Assembly: GCF_034931125.1 (NCBI RefSeq)
Contig: NZ_JAYGHM010000047.1
Location: forward strand, 1-64,000
From: Rivularia sp034931125
GTDB lineage: Bacteria > Cyanobacteriota > Cyanobacteriia > Cyanobacteriales > Nostocaceae
Direction of reading: 5' to 3'
Length of the DNA: 64,000 bases
Made by a program: the position numbers and the translations under genes. Positions 1-8,982 of the stretch are shown in pieces. Every line of letters starts with the position of its first letter. Within the stretch, counting starts at the first letter, position 1. The notes under the pieces were generated by a model. The model made no database searches. It was not told where the DNA came from and saw only the letters and a list, made by a program, of their open reading frames with translations.

Positions 1-302
1 CCCCCTAGTATGTCGGGGTCACTGTGAACAATACCGGATTTTAATGCCATAACAAATGTAGCGAACTACCAGCTTTGGTAGTTATTCTATCCTAAAGTCA
101 TCCCTATCTGCTTGGTTAAACGGAATTTTCAGTGGAAGTATCGGGGTTATCCCTTAATCTCTTTCCAAGCAATTAACAAACAAGCGATCAAATATATTTT
201 TCCTGGTAACGACCAAGTTCATCGGCGGCAGATATGACTGAAACGAAGCATGAAGACTTTATCCCGTCCGCTCCACTGTGTTGTTAGCCTGCGATTTACG
301 TG
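1..302. other. Left-edge spacer, no gene seen
   Basis: No convincing coding region. It holds a perfect 8-bp hairpin (AACTACCA, 4-nt loop, TGGTAGTT) at 64-83. At 15-28 there is a GGGGTCACTGTGAA motif that recurs at 820-833, where it encodes part of a short-chain dehydrogenase. In that reading frame a TAG stop lies just upstream (6-8), so this copy is not an intact gene end. Confidence 0.5.
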
Positions 303-527
303 CTACTTAGCAGCAACAAATTGCTCTACGGTTAATCCAGCAGTGCGAATTAAACTTCGCAAAGTTCCCTTCGCTACTTCACGGTGATCAGGAACCGAAA
401 GCGTTACAAGTTCCTCGTCTTTCGTCATGATGATGTGGCTGCCTGTCTGCCGCACAGCTTCCCAACCCAACGCTTCAAAGACACGCATGACTTCGCGACC
501 ACTCATTACAGGCAAAGCAGAACCCAT
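303..527 (-). CDS. hicA: HicA-type mRNA interferase toxin
   Basis: This 74-residue protein matches the HicA toxin family, small proteins with a double-stranded-RNA-binding-like fold that cleave mRNA. Visible marks are the SGRE start of the domain (about residues 9-12), the hydrophobic LGWE turn, and the catalytic-type His in the TGSHIIM motif (His31). A later conserved segment reads VSVPDHREV-like (here LSVPDHREVAKGTL), as expected. Its ATG shares one base with the stop codon of the upstream hicB gene, so the two are translationally coupled. The length is normal for the family. The toxin is neutralised by the HicB partner encoded just before it. Confidence 0.88.
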   Translation of the reverse strand: MGSALPVMSGREVMRVFEALGWEAVRQTGSHIIMTKDEELVTLSVPDHREVAKGTLRSLIRTAGLTVEQFVAAK

Positions 528-733
528 TAGGCTACGACCTCAACCTGATAAGTCTCCACTGTTAGTGGCATTCCACGCTCTGCACGAACCTGTAGACAAG
601 CTGAGATAGCATCTTTGATATTTTCAAGTGCTTCTTGTTTCGTTTGACCTTGACTCACGCATCCTGGAATACTAGGGCACTCCACAACCCAAATTCCATC
701 CTCATCACGATCAAGTGTTACGCTAAACCTCAT
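527..733 (-). CDS. hicB: HicB-type antitoxin
   Basis: HicB-like antitoxin with the partially degraded RNase H fold. The ECPSIPGCVSQGQTKQEAL stretch carries the family's hallmark PGC turn and the following helix. The reading frame opens at a TTG (751), but the ATG at 733 is preferred because a GAGG ribosome site sits about 10 nt before it, and the family usually starts at the MRFSV strand. It is transcribed before hicA, the reverse of the classical hicA-hicB order but common in the superfamily. No separate C-terminal DNA-binding domain is visible, so autoregulation would need that function from elsewhere. Confidence 0.85.
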   Translation of the reverse strand: MRFSVTLDRDEDGIWVVECPSIPGCVSQGQTKQEALENIKDAISACLQVRAERGMPLTVETYQVEVVA

Positions 734-813
734 AGCATGTTTCCTCAACAAAAAGTCTCGCCTTTACCATTTTAACCTGTTGTCATTAAACGCTTAGAAA
801 TGTGTGATAAATA

Positions 814-1059
814 AATGTTGGGGTCACTGTGAATGCGATCGCACCAGGACCTACGGAAACCGAACTTTTTCGTGCTAATAATCCTCCCGGAAGTGAAGGT
901 GAGCAACGTTATTTACAAGGAGTTCCGATGGGGAGATTCGGAAAACCAGAAGAAATTGCAGCAGCAATTAGCTTTTTTGCTGGCGACGACGCAGCATTTA
1001 TCACCGGACAAACATTATTTGTAGATGGTGGTAGCAGTATTGGAGCAGCTTTTTTGTAA
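814..1059 (+). pseudogene. 3' stump of a short-chain dehydrogenase/reductase
   Basis: Reading from 814 gives NVGVTVNAIAPGPTETELF and ends with a FVDGGSS-type C-terminus. This is the last third of a classical FabG-like SDR (the VNAIAPG strand, the PEEIA helix and the TGQTLFVDGG end). The Rossmann glycine motif and the catalytic Ser-Tyr-Lys are absent, and an in-frame stop lies at 808-810, so no enzyme can be made. A GTG at 829 could start a 76-residue peptide, but this is probably a relic. A near copy of its 5' edge lies at 12-28, on the far side of hicBA. Confidence 0.8.
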
Positions 1060-1678
1060 TTTTAAATACTTTGTAGCCGAAATAAAAACTGAGGTATACA
1101 ACAGTTAGCTTTTAAATTTTCCTCAACTTGTTCTCAGCGATAGCCCTTCATCGAATACGGAAGCTATGCGTTGTGATGATGTTTTAGCTAAAATTCCTTT
1201 TCGGTTTCTGAGCGAGTAGGGCGATAAATATTTTTGTTCGGAAGGCTGGTTGTGGTCATCTCATACCAATCAAATTTTATTGATAGAAGAACATCATTCT
1301 CGTATACACAGATTTATTAAAATTGCAACTATACTTATGACACTTTCTTGATGTAATAATGTAGCGCGTGATAAAGTAAGGTAAAAGTAAGAAATTTAAC
1401 TGTAACAGATTGTCACATATCCTTTAACCGCAGTACTTTCAGAAACCGATACCGAGCAGAGTCCGTGCGCGGTTTTACCTTAATATCGGTTGAAGTGTTT
1501 ATGTATTAAGGCTTTAGGGCAGTTGTAGTATTATACATCGCTTTTGCTCGGTTTTGGTTTGAATATAAATTAGCGGGCAAATAGTTAGCCTACTAATTTT
1601 TTTGCATGTAAATACTCTGTAAATAGATTTTTAGTAAATGATTATTTCATGAGCGTATTGTCTTTGCCAAGTTTGTGG
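1060..1678. other. Long spacer, nothing recognised
   Basis: About 620 bases with stops in all frames and no gene, RNA or known motif that I can support. It probably holds decayed sequence plus the upstream region of katG. Confidence 0.4.
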
Positions 1679-1727
1679 GGGGAAAGTAACGAGCGTGGCG
1701 GCTAGTGACACGCTCGTTACTTTCCCC
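1679..1727. repeat. Perfect 19-bp hairpin upstream of katG
   Basis: The arm at 1679-1697 (GGGGAAAGTAACGAGCGTG) is exactly complementary to 1709-1727, with an 11-nt loop. No T-run follows on the plus strand, so it is not an ordinary terminator. The GTAACGAGCG word also occurs inside the MITE at 32743-32918, and AACGAGCG in the element at 61051-61191, which hints at a shared mobile origin. It lies about 100 bp before the katG start. Confidence 0.8.
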
Positions 1728-1829
1728 TCATATAATGTAAGAAATGCTGTGACACAAAAGCATACGCGATCTCGTGGCGTGCAATCTCGAACTAGACCAT
1801 CACAGCAACGATAAAAAGGACTGAACTAA

Positions 1830-4115
1830 ATGGACAACAACCCTCAAAGCGCTCCTGCACAATGTCCCTTTCGTGGAACCCGCATTGGAGGAGCGCTCGG
1901 CTCTAGGCCGCAAACTGATGATTGGTGGCAGAATCGACTTCAGGTCGAGCTGCTTCACCAAAATTCACCCCAGGCTAACCCGCTAAGAGATTTTGACTAT
2001 AAGGAAGCGTTTCAGAAGATCGACTTCGGGCAGTTGAAGAAGGACATCAAAACTCTACTGACAGATTCAAAAGACTGGTGGCCAGCCGACTACGGCAACT
2101 ACGGACCTCAGATGATCCGCATGGCATGGCACTCTGCGGGAACTTACCGCATCGCAGACGGTCGTGGCGGAGCGAGTCAGGGCATGCAGCGCTTCGCCCC
2201 AATTAACTCGTGGTGGGATAACGGCAACACAGATAAATCACGACGGCTGCTCTGGCCAATCAAGCAGAAATACGGCGCGGCACTGAGCTGGGCCGATCTA
2301 ATGATCCTGGTCGGCAACTGCTCGCTCGAAATTATGGGTCTGAAGACCTTTGGCTACGGCGGTGGTCGCATTGATGCTTGGGAGGCAGATCGCGCCACCT
2401 ACTGGGGCCCTGAGTTCTGGAACGGTCAAGCTTTCGGAGAAAATGGCAAGCAGCACGAGGGACATCCTTCGGAGATGGTCACTCGAACAATTCGCTGGGT
2501 CGGCGAACCGAAAGACGAATACTATGACCTCGAAAACCCGTTGGCAGCTTCGCACCAGGCGCTAATATACGTCAATCCAGAAGGTCCTAATGGAAGCGGA
2601 GACCCGATCGCATCCGCCCGCGACATCCGCGAGACTTTTGCACGCATGGCGATGAACGATGAGGAAACTGTAGCGTTGATTGCAGGTGGTCATGCTTTTG
2701 GTAAAAGCCACGGCATGGTTGCGCCAGACAAGATCGGACCCGCACCCGAAGGTGCGCCGATTCAGGCAATGGGCATGGGGTGGCAAAATCCTGAAGGCAC
2801 AGGCTTCGCAGAATATACAATGACGAACGGGATTGAAGGCTCATGGACACCAAACCCGACCCAATGGGACAACAGCTACCTAGAAAATCTCTTTAAATAC
2901 GAGTGGGAACAAACCAAAAGCCCAGCTGGTGCCATTCAGTGGAAGCCAAGCGATCCAGATGCGCCGACAACGCCAGACGCGCACAAGTCTGGTGTCGAGC
3001 ATTCGTTAATGATGATGACTTCAGACATTGCGTTGAAGGAAGATTCCGCCTATCGTGAAGTCTGTCAGCGCTTTCTCGATGATTTCGATTATTTTAGTGA
3101 TGCATTTGCACGCGCTTGGTACAAGCTGACCCACCGAGACATGGGGCCAAAAGTACGCTATCTTGGTTCAGAAGTTGCGGAGGAAGATCTGCCTTGGCAA
3201 GATCCGATTCCAGCACTCGACCACGATGTCGTCGATGATGCCGATATTAGTTCTCTCAAGGACAAAATTTTGGCGAGTGGACTCTCGGTCTCGGCGCTGG
3301 TGTCGGCAGCTTGGGCATCTGCGTCAAACTATCGCGACTCCGACAAGCGCGGTGGTGCGAATGGCGCTCGTATTCGCCTAGATCCCCAAAAAGACTGGGA
3401 GGTGAACCGCCCGCAGGAGCTTAGCAACATCTTATCGACCCTGGAGCAAATTCAGTCAGAATTCAACGACACTCAGTTGGGTAACAAAAAAATCTCAATC
3501 GCGGATCTTATTGTCCTCGGTGGCTGCGCTGCTGTCGAGAAGGCTGCTTCCTACGCTGGGGTCGATATCAGTGTTCCATTCACTCCAGGCCGAATGGATA
3601 CTACTCAAGAACTAACAGATGTTGAAAGCTTTGAATGGCTCAAGCCAGTCTCGGACGGTTTCAGAAATTATCATAACGAGGCTGTGGGCTATAAGGTGAA
3701 GGCGGAGCGCATCTTCCTCGATCGCGCACAGCTTCTTACACTGACCGCGCCCGAGTGGACGGTTCTTGTCGGTGGACTTCGTGCCCTCGATCAAAACTGG
3801 GATCGTTCAAAGCATGGTATCTTCACCGACCGACCTGGCGTTTTGACCAATGACTTTTTCCGTGTCTTGACTAGTATGGACTACGAGTGGAAGCCAATCG
3901 ACAATCGCGAGATGCTCTTTAATATCTGCGATCGCAAAACAGGCGAAACGAAGTTTACCGCGACACGCTGCGATTTGGTCTTCGGCTCGAATGCAGAACT
4001 GCGTCAGGTGGCTGAAGTCTACGGTGCTGATGACGGTCACGAGCGCATGGTTAAGGATTTCGTCGTAGCTTGGAACAAGGTGATGATGCTCGATCGCTTT
4101 GACGTTAGCGCTTAA
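1830..4115 (+). CDS. katG: Catalase-peroxidase KatG
   Basis: Bifunctional haem catalase-peroxidase that removes hydrogen peroxide. The distal triad is Arg97-Trp100-His101 (RMAWHSAGTYRI), and the proximal haem ligand is His288 in AGGHAFGKSHG. The Met-Tyr-Trp adduct typical of KatG can be assigned to Trp100, Tyr247 (LIYVNPEGPNG) and Met273. The length of 761 residues and the duplicated C-terminal peroxidase-like half are normal. An AAAGGA ribosome site lies 9 nt before the ATG. The gene is visibly more GC-rich than its neighbours and abuts the relic of a CHAT gene at its 3' end, both suggesting acquisition by transfer. A large hairpin lies upstream. Confidence 0.97.
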   Translation: MDNNPQSAPAQCPFRGTRIGGALGSRPQTDDWWQNRLQVELLHQNSPQANPLRDFDYKEAFQKIDFGQLKKDIKTLLTDSKDWWPADYGNYGPQMIRMAWHSAGTYRIADGRGGASQGMQRFAPINSWWDNGNTDKSRRLLWPIKQKYGAALSWADLMILVGNCSLEIMGLKTFGYGGGRIDAWEADRATYWGPEFWNGQAFGENGKQHEGHPSEMVTRTIRWVGEPKDEYYDLENPLAASHQALIYVNPEGPNGSGDPIASARDIRETFARMAMNDEETVALIAGGHAFGKSHGMVAPDKIGPAPEGAPIQAMGMGWQNPEGTGFAEYTMTNGIEGSWTPNPTQWDNSYLENLFKYEWEQTKSPAGAIQWKPSDPDAPTTPDAHKSGVEHSLMMMTSDIALKEDSAYREVCQRFLDDFDYFSDAFARAWYKLTHRDMGPKVRYLGSEVAEEDLPWQDPIPALDHDVVDDADISSLKDKILASGLSVSALVSAAWASASNYRDSDKRGGANGARIRLDPQKDWEVNRPQELSNILSTLEQIQSEFNDTQLGNKKISIADLIVLGGCAAVEKAASYAGVDISVPFTPGRMDTTQELTDVESFEWLKPVSDGFRNYHNEAVGYKVKAERIFLDRAQLLTLTAPEWTVLVGGLRALDQNWDRSKHGIFTDRPGVLTNDFFRVLTSMDYEWKPIDNREMLFNICDRKTGETKFTATRCDLVFGSNAELRQVAEVYGADDGHERMVKDFVVAWNKVMMLDRFDVSA

Positions 4116-4181
4116 CCTGCAATTATTGTACTGGATGAGTCCGTATGATCGGGCTTGTTCAGTCAACAAAGCAACACAATA

Positions 4182-4516
4182 AGGTAAATTTAAAATTGCG
4201 AAATCATCAGAGGCGATCGCCAAGTCGCAGCTTGAAAAAACTCCCGCGCTTTCTCGCTACTGCGAAACACTAGTTCAAATAACTGTTCTCCCCAAGTCTG
4301 TAATTTTTGTTCTATTTTTGCAGCATTATCTGGGAAGATACCATAAGGAAAGCGTAAATATTCTTCTAAATACCAGCGTAAATCTGTTAAAGCTTCTTTA
4401 TTAAATGGATGCTCAAGCCTTACCACATCGGCAAGTCGAGGTGATGCTTGCCCGCGTTGCCAGGAAAGTTGGATATTTTCGCCTTGATGGGTGATTCGCA
4501 AGCAGTTTTTCGCCAT
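4182..4516 (-). pseudogene. Truncated, frameshifted CHAT-protein N-terminus
   Basis: The first ~98 residues resemble the N-terminal region found before CHAT protease domains in cyanobacterial proteins: a YLEEYLRFPYGIFPD-like motif and a WGEQLFELVF helix. The frame then breaks at a HIP1 site near 4212-4219. In the next frame the expected continuation LAIASDDFAILNLP can be read, but it runs only to about 4182, where the usual PWELL is lost and sequence near the katG 3' end begins. So there is both a frameshift and a loss of the whole protease part. The original frame stops at 4190, which would give a 108-residue peptide. Confidence 0.7.
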
Positions 4517-4850
4517 ATCGGATATCGCTAGTTTTTTATATTAGCTAATATTGTGGAATTCACGCAGATGACGATTTATTCCGGAAATACCTATTGCCAA
4601 AACCCGCACCATTCCCCCAACTTTTCTTTTCCAAGGGGCTTAAATATTCTTAAGCAAAGTAGATGGATGTAAATAAACATAATTATACTTATGTCATAGC
4701 GAGAAAGCACGACGAAGCAATCGCAAGGGTTTCGTTCTTTTTACATTCTGTGACATAGTGCCGGTTTATTCGTGTCTACCTACTTACCCTACTGTAATAC
4801 AACCATAAACATTAATTAGTTTAAGCCGACATATAATTACAAATGTGTTC
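4517..4850. other. Spacer with a dispersed repeat copy
   Basis: No gene seen. On the minus strand, about 4794-4725 reads like the element at 16165-16287: a GTAAGTAGGT-type end, then ATAAAC, then ACAGAATGTAAA, then AAACCCTT. It appears to be a diverged member of the same repeat family. Confidence 0.5.
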
Positions 4851-7751
4851 TTACCCCGCTTTACTAGTTACCGGATACTGTTTTAATACCTGCTTCAAAT
4901 ATTTCCCAGTATAGGACTTTTCATTATTCGCAACATCTTCCGGAGTCCCTACAGCAATAACTTCTCCTCCTTTATCCCCTCCTTCGGGACCTAAATCTAT
5001 TACCCAATCCGCGCAACGAATTACGTCTAAGTTGTGTTCGATAACTAATATTGAATTACCTTTATCTACCAATCTTTGCAGTACATCTAATAATTTGTGT
5101 ACGTCGTAGAAAGATAATCCTGTTGTCGGTTCATCGATTAAATAAAGTGTCTTCCCGGTAGCACGACGCGATAATTCTGTAGCTAATTTAACCCGCTGCG
5201 CTTCACCACCCGATAAGGTTGTAGCTGGTTGTCCCAATTGTACATATCCTAAACCGACATCTACTAAAGTTTGCAGCTTGTTCACAGCTTTGGGAATGTT
5301 GGTGAAAAATTCCAAAGCTTCCTCCGTTGTCATATTCAGGACATCGGAAATCGATTTATCTTTATATTTAACCTGCAAGGTTTCGCGGTTATATCTGGCA
5401 CCTTTGCAGACTTCACACTGAACGTAAACGTCGGGTAAAAAGTTCATTTCGATCACGTTGACACCTTGTCCAGCGCAAGCTTCACAACGTCCACCTTTAA
5501 CGTTGAACGAAAACTGTCCCGGTTTGTAACCCCGCGCTTTGGCTTCGATGGTTTCCGAAAATACCGTGCGAATCGCATCGAATACACCAGTATAAGTTGC
5601 TGGATTGGAACGAGGAGTTCTACCGATGGGCGACTGGTCAATTACAATTGCTTTATCAACTGCTTTGAGTCCCTTCATTTCGTCCATTTCTTTCGGCATC
5701 GGTACTTTTTTACTCAGGTAGTGTTGCAGTCCGGGATAAAGTAATTCATTAACCAAAGTTGATTTCCCAGAACCCGAAACCCCCGTTACCGTCACCAGTC
5801 TACCCAAAGGAATTTCTACATTTATATTACGCAAGTTATTCAAACGAGCGTTTTGTATGACTAAATTTATGCCATTTCCTTCTCTTCTTTGTGCGGGAGT
5901 CTCAATTACTCTTCTTCCCGATAGGTAAGCACCAGTCAAGGAATTCTCAGCATCTAACAATGCCTGTAAATCACCTTGGGCTACAATATGCCCTCCGTGA
6001 ATACCCGCACCCGGACCGATATCAACAACGTGGTCAGCAGCACGAATTGTTTCTTCATCGTGTTCTACCACAATCAAAGTGTTTCCCAAATCCCGCAGTC
6101 TAAATAAAGTTTGCAGCAATCTGCCGTTGTCGCGCTGGTGCAAACCGATACTCGGCTCATCTAGTACATATAAAACCCCCGTTAACCCCGAACCGATTTG
6201 CGTTGCTAACCGAATTCGCTGGGCTTCTCCCCCCGAAAGCGTCATCGCAGTCCGATTTAAGGTTAAGTAATTTAAACCAACATCCAAAAGAAACTGCAAC
6301 CGCGCTTTAATTTCCCGTAATACCAAGTCTGCAATCTGAAATTGACGCTTACTTAACTGCAAATTATTAATTCTTTCTTGAGCTTCACTAATTGAAACTC
6401 CCGTTAAGTCTAAAATTCCGTACTGTCCCAATTTCACGGCTAAAGCTTCCGGTTTCAACTTTTTGCCATCGCACACCGGACAAGGTTGATCGATGATATA
6501 TTGCTCTAACTTATGTTTAATTAACTCCGAACCACCCTCAAACTGCCGCTGTAAAATCGGTAACACGCCTTTAAATCTCTTAGTTCGTTCCGATTCCGGC
6601 GTTTTTGTCTCTCCATGTAAAACTATTTCCTGCTGTTCCGGAGTCAAATTTTGCCACTGCGTCTGTAGCTCGAAGCCGTAATCCTGTCCCAGAGAGTAAA
6701 GTAGCTCCAAATAATAGGAATTATCTTTGTCAGACCAAGGCGCGATCGCAGCATAAATTGGTACTTGGGGATCGGGTACAACTAAGTCCGCAGAAAATCT
6801 TTTTAATGTGCCAATTCCATGACAATTGGGACAAGCACCATAAGGTGAATTAAAGGAAAATAAGCGCGGTGATAATTCTTCCATTACCGCACCATGTTCG
6901 GGACAAGCAAAGTTTTCTGAAAATACTAATTCTTGGTCAATATTTTCTTCTGAATCAGTAGAAGATTCTGTTTCTGCATTGATTGGAGTGTATATAATTA
7001 CTGCAATACCGTTAGATTGCTTTAAACACGTAGACAGAGAATCAACCAAACGCTCTTCTATACCGGCTTTTTTAATTAAGCGATCAATAACGACTTCTAT
7101 CGTATGAGTATATTTTTTATCTAATTCTATGGAATCCGAAAGTTCTCGCACCTCACCATCAATGCGAACTCGGACAAATCCTTGAGAAGCAAGACTAGAT
7201 AATAATTTAACGTGGGTACCTTTTTTACCGCGAACCACAGGAGCGAGGATTTGGAACTTGGTGCGTTCCGGTAACTCCATGATTTTATCAACCATTTCAT
7301 CTATGGTTTGGGGAGCAATAGAGCGATCGCAAACCGGACAATGGGGTTCACCAGCCCGACCAAACAGTAGACGCAGATAATCGTAAATTTCCGTTACCGT
7401 TCCCACAGTGGAACGCGGGTTATGAGAAGTTGACTTTTGATCGATAGAAATCGCCGGACTCAAACCTTCAATCGTTTCCACATCCGGCTTATCCATTTGT
7501 CCCAAAAATTGCCGCGCATAGGAACTTAAGGACTCAACATAACGGCGTTGTCCTTCAGCAAAAATGGTATCAAAAGCCAAAGAAGACTTACCAGAACCAG
7601 AAACCCCCGTAAAAACAATCAATTTGCGCGAAGGTATTTCTAGATCAACATTTTTTAAATTATGCTGCCTAGCACCGCGAATGCGGATTGTATTTTGATT
7701 CGAGTTAGGAAGTTGTCCGTTTAAGGATGCAGCTAACTTATTTTCTGGCAT
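4851..7751 (-). CDS. uvrA: Excinuclease ABC subunit A
   Basis: UvrA is the damage-recognition ATPase of nucleotide excision repair, acting as a dimer with UvrB. Two ABC modules are visible. The first has Walker A GVSGSGKSS near residue 50; both have LSGGEAQR signatures (followed by IRLATQIGSG and VKLATEL) and DEP Walker B motifs. Zinc modules are present, the clearest being CEACAGQG and CEVCKGARYN with CPNCHG and CPVCDGKK elsewhere. The open frame begins at a TTG (7823), but the ATG at 7751 gives 966 residues, close to the usual size. The gene stands alone with a repeat-filled spacer upstream. Confidence 0.97.
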   Translation of the reverse strand: MPENKLAASLNGQLPNSNQNTIRIRGARQHNLKNVDLEIPSRKLIVFTGVSGSGKSSLAFDTIFAEGQRRYVESLSSYARQFLGQMDKPDVETIEGLSPAISIDQKSTSHNPRSTVGTVTEIYDYLRLLFGRAGEPHCPVCDRSIAPQTIDEMVDKIMELPERTKFQILAPVVRGKKGTHVKLLSSLASQGFVRVRIDGEVRELSDSIELDKKYTHTIEVVIDRLIKKAGIEERLVDSLSTCLKQSNGIAVIIYTPINAETESSTDSEENIDQELVFSENFACPEHGAVMEELSPRLFSFNSPYGACPNCHGIGTLKRFSADLVVPDPQVPIYAAIAPWSDKDNSYYLELLYSLGQDYGFELQTQWQNLTPEQQEIVLHGETKTPESERTKRFKGVLPILQRQFEGGSELIKHKLEQYIIDQPCPVCDGKKLKPEALAVKLGQYGILDLTGVSISEAQERINNLQLSKRQFQIADLVLREIKARLQFLLDVGLNYLTLNRTAMTLSGGEAQRIRLATQIGSGLTGVLYVLDEPSIGLHQRDNGRLLQTLFRLRDLGNTLIVVEHDEETIRAADHVVDIGPGAGIHGGHIVAQGDLQALLDAENSLTGAYLSGRRVIETPAQRREGNGINLVIQNARLNNLRNINVEIPLGRLVTVTGVSGSGKSTLVNELLYPGLQHYLSKKVPMPKEMDEMKGLKAVDKAIVIDQSPIGRTPRSNPATYTGVFDAIRTVFSETIEAKARGYKPGQFSFNVKGGRCEACAGQGVNVIEMNFLPDVYVQCEVCKGARYNRETLQVKYKDKSISDVLNMTTEEALEFFTNIPKAVNKLQTLVDVGLGYVQLGQPATTLSGGEAQRVKLATELSRRATGKTLYLIDEPTTGLSFYDVHKLLDVLQRLVDKGNSILVIEHNLDVIRCADWVIDLGPEGGDKGGEVIAVGTPEDVANNEKSYTGKYLKQVLKQYPVTSKAG

Positions 7752-7838
7752 ATCAGCAATGTGGAATGGCGGCAAGGGACAATCATTAATAATACTATCC
7801 TTACTGTTGTTATGGTAGAACAATCGTACTTAAATTAT

Positions 7839-7973
7839 GGGGATTGGGAATTGGTAATTGGGAATTGGGCATGGGGGATTGGTAAACAATAAGGGAGCAA
7901 GATGCAAGCACTACACAAATTTTCCCCTTGTCTCCCCATGCCCCATGCCCCATGCCCCATGCCCCATGCCCCA
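7839..7973. repeat. Heptameric short tandem repeats (GGGAATT and CCCCATG types)
   Basis: GGGAATTGG-type units fill 7839-7883. A clean CCCCATG array of nearly six units runs at 7934-7973. These are typical cyanobacterial STRR sequences lying between uvrA and the divergent gene at 8018. Confidence 0.85.
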
Positions 7974-8017
7974 AAGATATACTTCATAATGAGTAAAGGC
8001 TCACTCACACAAAAGCG

Positions 8018-8803
8018 ATGTACTTAACTTATTTAGATAGCAATAGTTGGCTGGTGGAAATTGGCGATCGCAACATACTAATCGACCCCTGGCTGGTTGG
8101 TTCGTTGACTTTCGCTAATTTAGATTGGCTGTTCAAAGGTTCTCGTCCTCAAGAACGTCCTATACCGGAAAAAATTGACCTGATTTTGCTATCTCAAGGC
8201 TTGGAAGACCACGCTCATCCACCAACTTTAAAGCAACTCGATCGCAATATTCCGGTTGTCGCTTCAGCAAATGCTGCGAAAGTCGTAAATCAATTAAACT
8301 ACCAGCAGGTAAATTCCCTAGCTCATGGTGAAAAATTTACTCTTAATGGTAGCGTGGAAATTACAGCTACTCCTGGTTCTCCTATCGGTCCGAATTCGGT
8401 AGAAAACGGATATCTTCTTAAAGAACTGGAAAGCGGCTTTACTCTGTACTACGAACCCCACGGTTATCATTCTGAGTCATTAAAAAAAATCGCTCCCGTA
8501 GATGTTGTCATCACCCCATTGATAGATTTAGGTTTACCTTTGATCAGACCAATTATTAAAGGTAAAGAAAAAGCCTTGGAAGTTGCTAAATGGTTGCAAC
8601 CTCAGATAATGTTACCAACAGCCGCAGGTGGTGATGTCACGTTTGAAGGGTTGTTGATGAATTTGATTAAGCCAGAGGGAACCGTTGAAGATTTTCGTTC
8701 CCTGTTACAGCAACATAATATTGCGGCTCAAGTACTCGAACCAAAAAGTGGCGATCGCACTCAATTAAATTTGCAAAAACGAGCAGTTTCGGTTTCTCAT
8801 TAA
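8018..8803 (+). CDS. MBL-fold metallo-hydrolase-like protein
   Basis: A 261-residue protein of the metallo-beta-lactamase superfamily. Its N-terminal strands (YLDSNSWLVEIGDRNILIDPW) match the UPF0173/UlaG-like branch. The metal-binding HxHxDH loop is altered: residues 60-65 read QGLEDH, so the two first histidines are Gln60 and Leu62, while Asp64-His65 and a following His67 remain. The later GxPIGP and YYEPHGYH segments are retained. The altered loop makes classical two-zinc hydrolysis doubtful, and substrate cannot be named. The gene is single, and its ATG follows a heptameric repeat array. Confidence 0.75.
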   Translation: MYLTYLDSNSWLVEIGDRNILIDPWLVGSLTFANLDWLFKGSRPQERPIPEKIDLILLSQGLEDHAHPPTLKQLDRNIPVVASANAAKVVNQLNYQQVNSLAHGEKFTLNGSVEITATPGSPIGPNSVENGYLLKELESGFTLYYEPHGYHSESLKKIAPVDVVITPLIDLGLPLIRPIIKGKEKALEVAKWLQPQIMLPTAAGGDVTFEGLLMNLIKPEGTVEDFRSLLQQHNIAAQVLEPKSGDRTQLNLQKRAVSVSH

Positions 8804-8982
8804 AAGTTAGAATTCCGATATAACGGTATGTCAGTACTAATATTTTCTTCAATTAGCGACCAAATAGTTAATTTGGTCTATTTTTATGTTGTTATAACAG
8901 TAGCTCTAGTTGTATTCTTAGAACATTTCCCCGTTTTTCATTTCCAATTATCATTTATACAAACATATCTATTTATTGTCAT

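Noticed and set aside
1060..1678. Decayed gene between the SDR stump and katG
   Set aside because: I tried to read it in several frames but found no continuous similarity that I could support.
3807..4223. 138-residue minus-strand frame over the katG 3' end
   Set aside because: Only its first ~14 residues carry meaning (frameshifted CHAT continuation); the rest is antisense to katG.
7934..7973. Possible CRISPR-like array
   Set aside because: Units are 7 bp and contiguous with no spacers, so this is a short tandem repeat.
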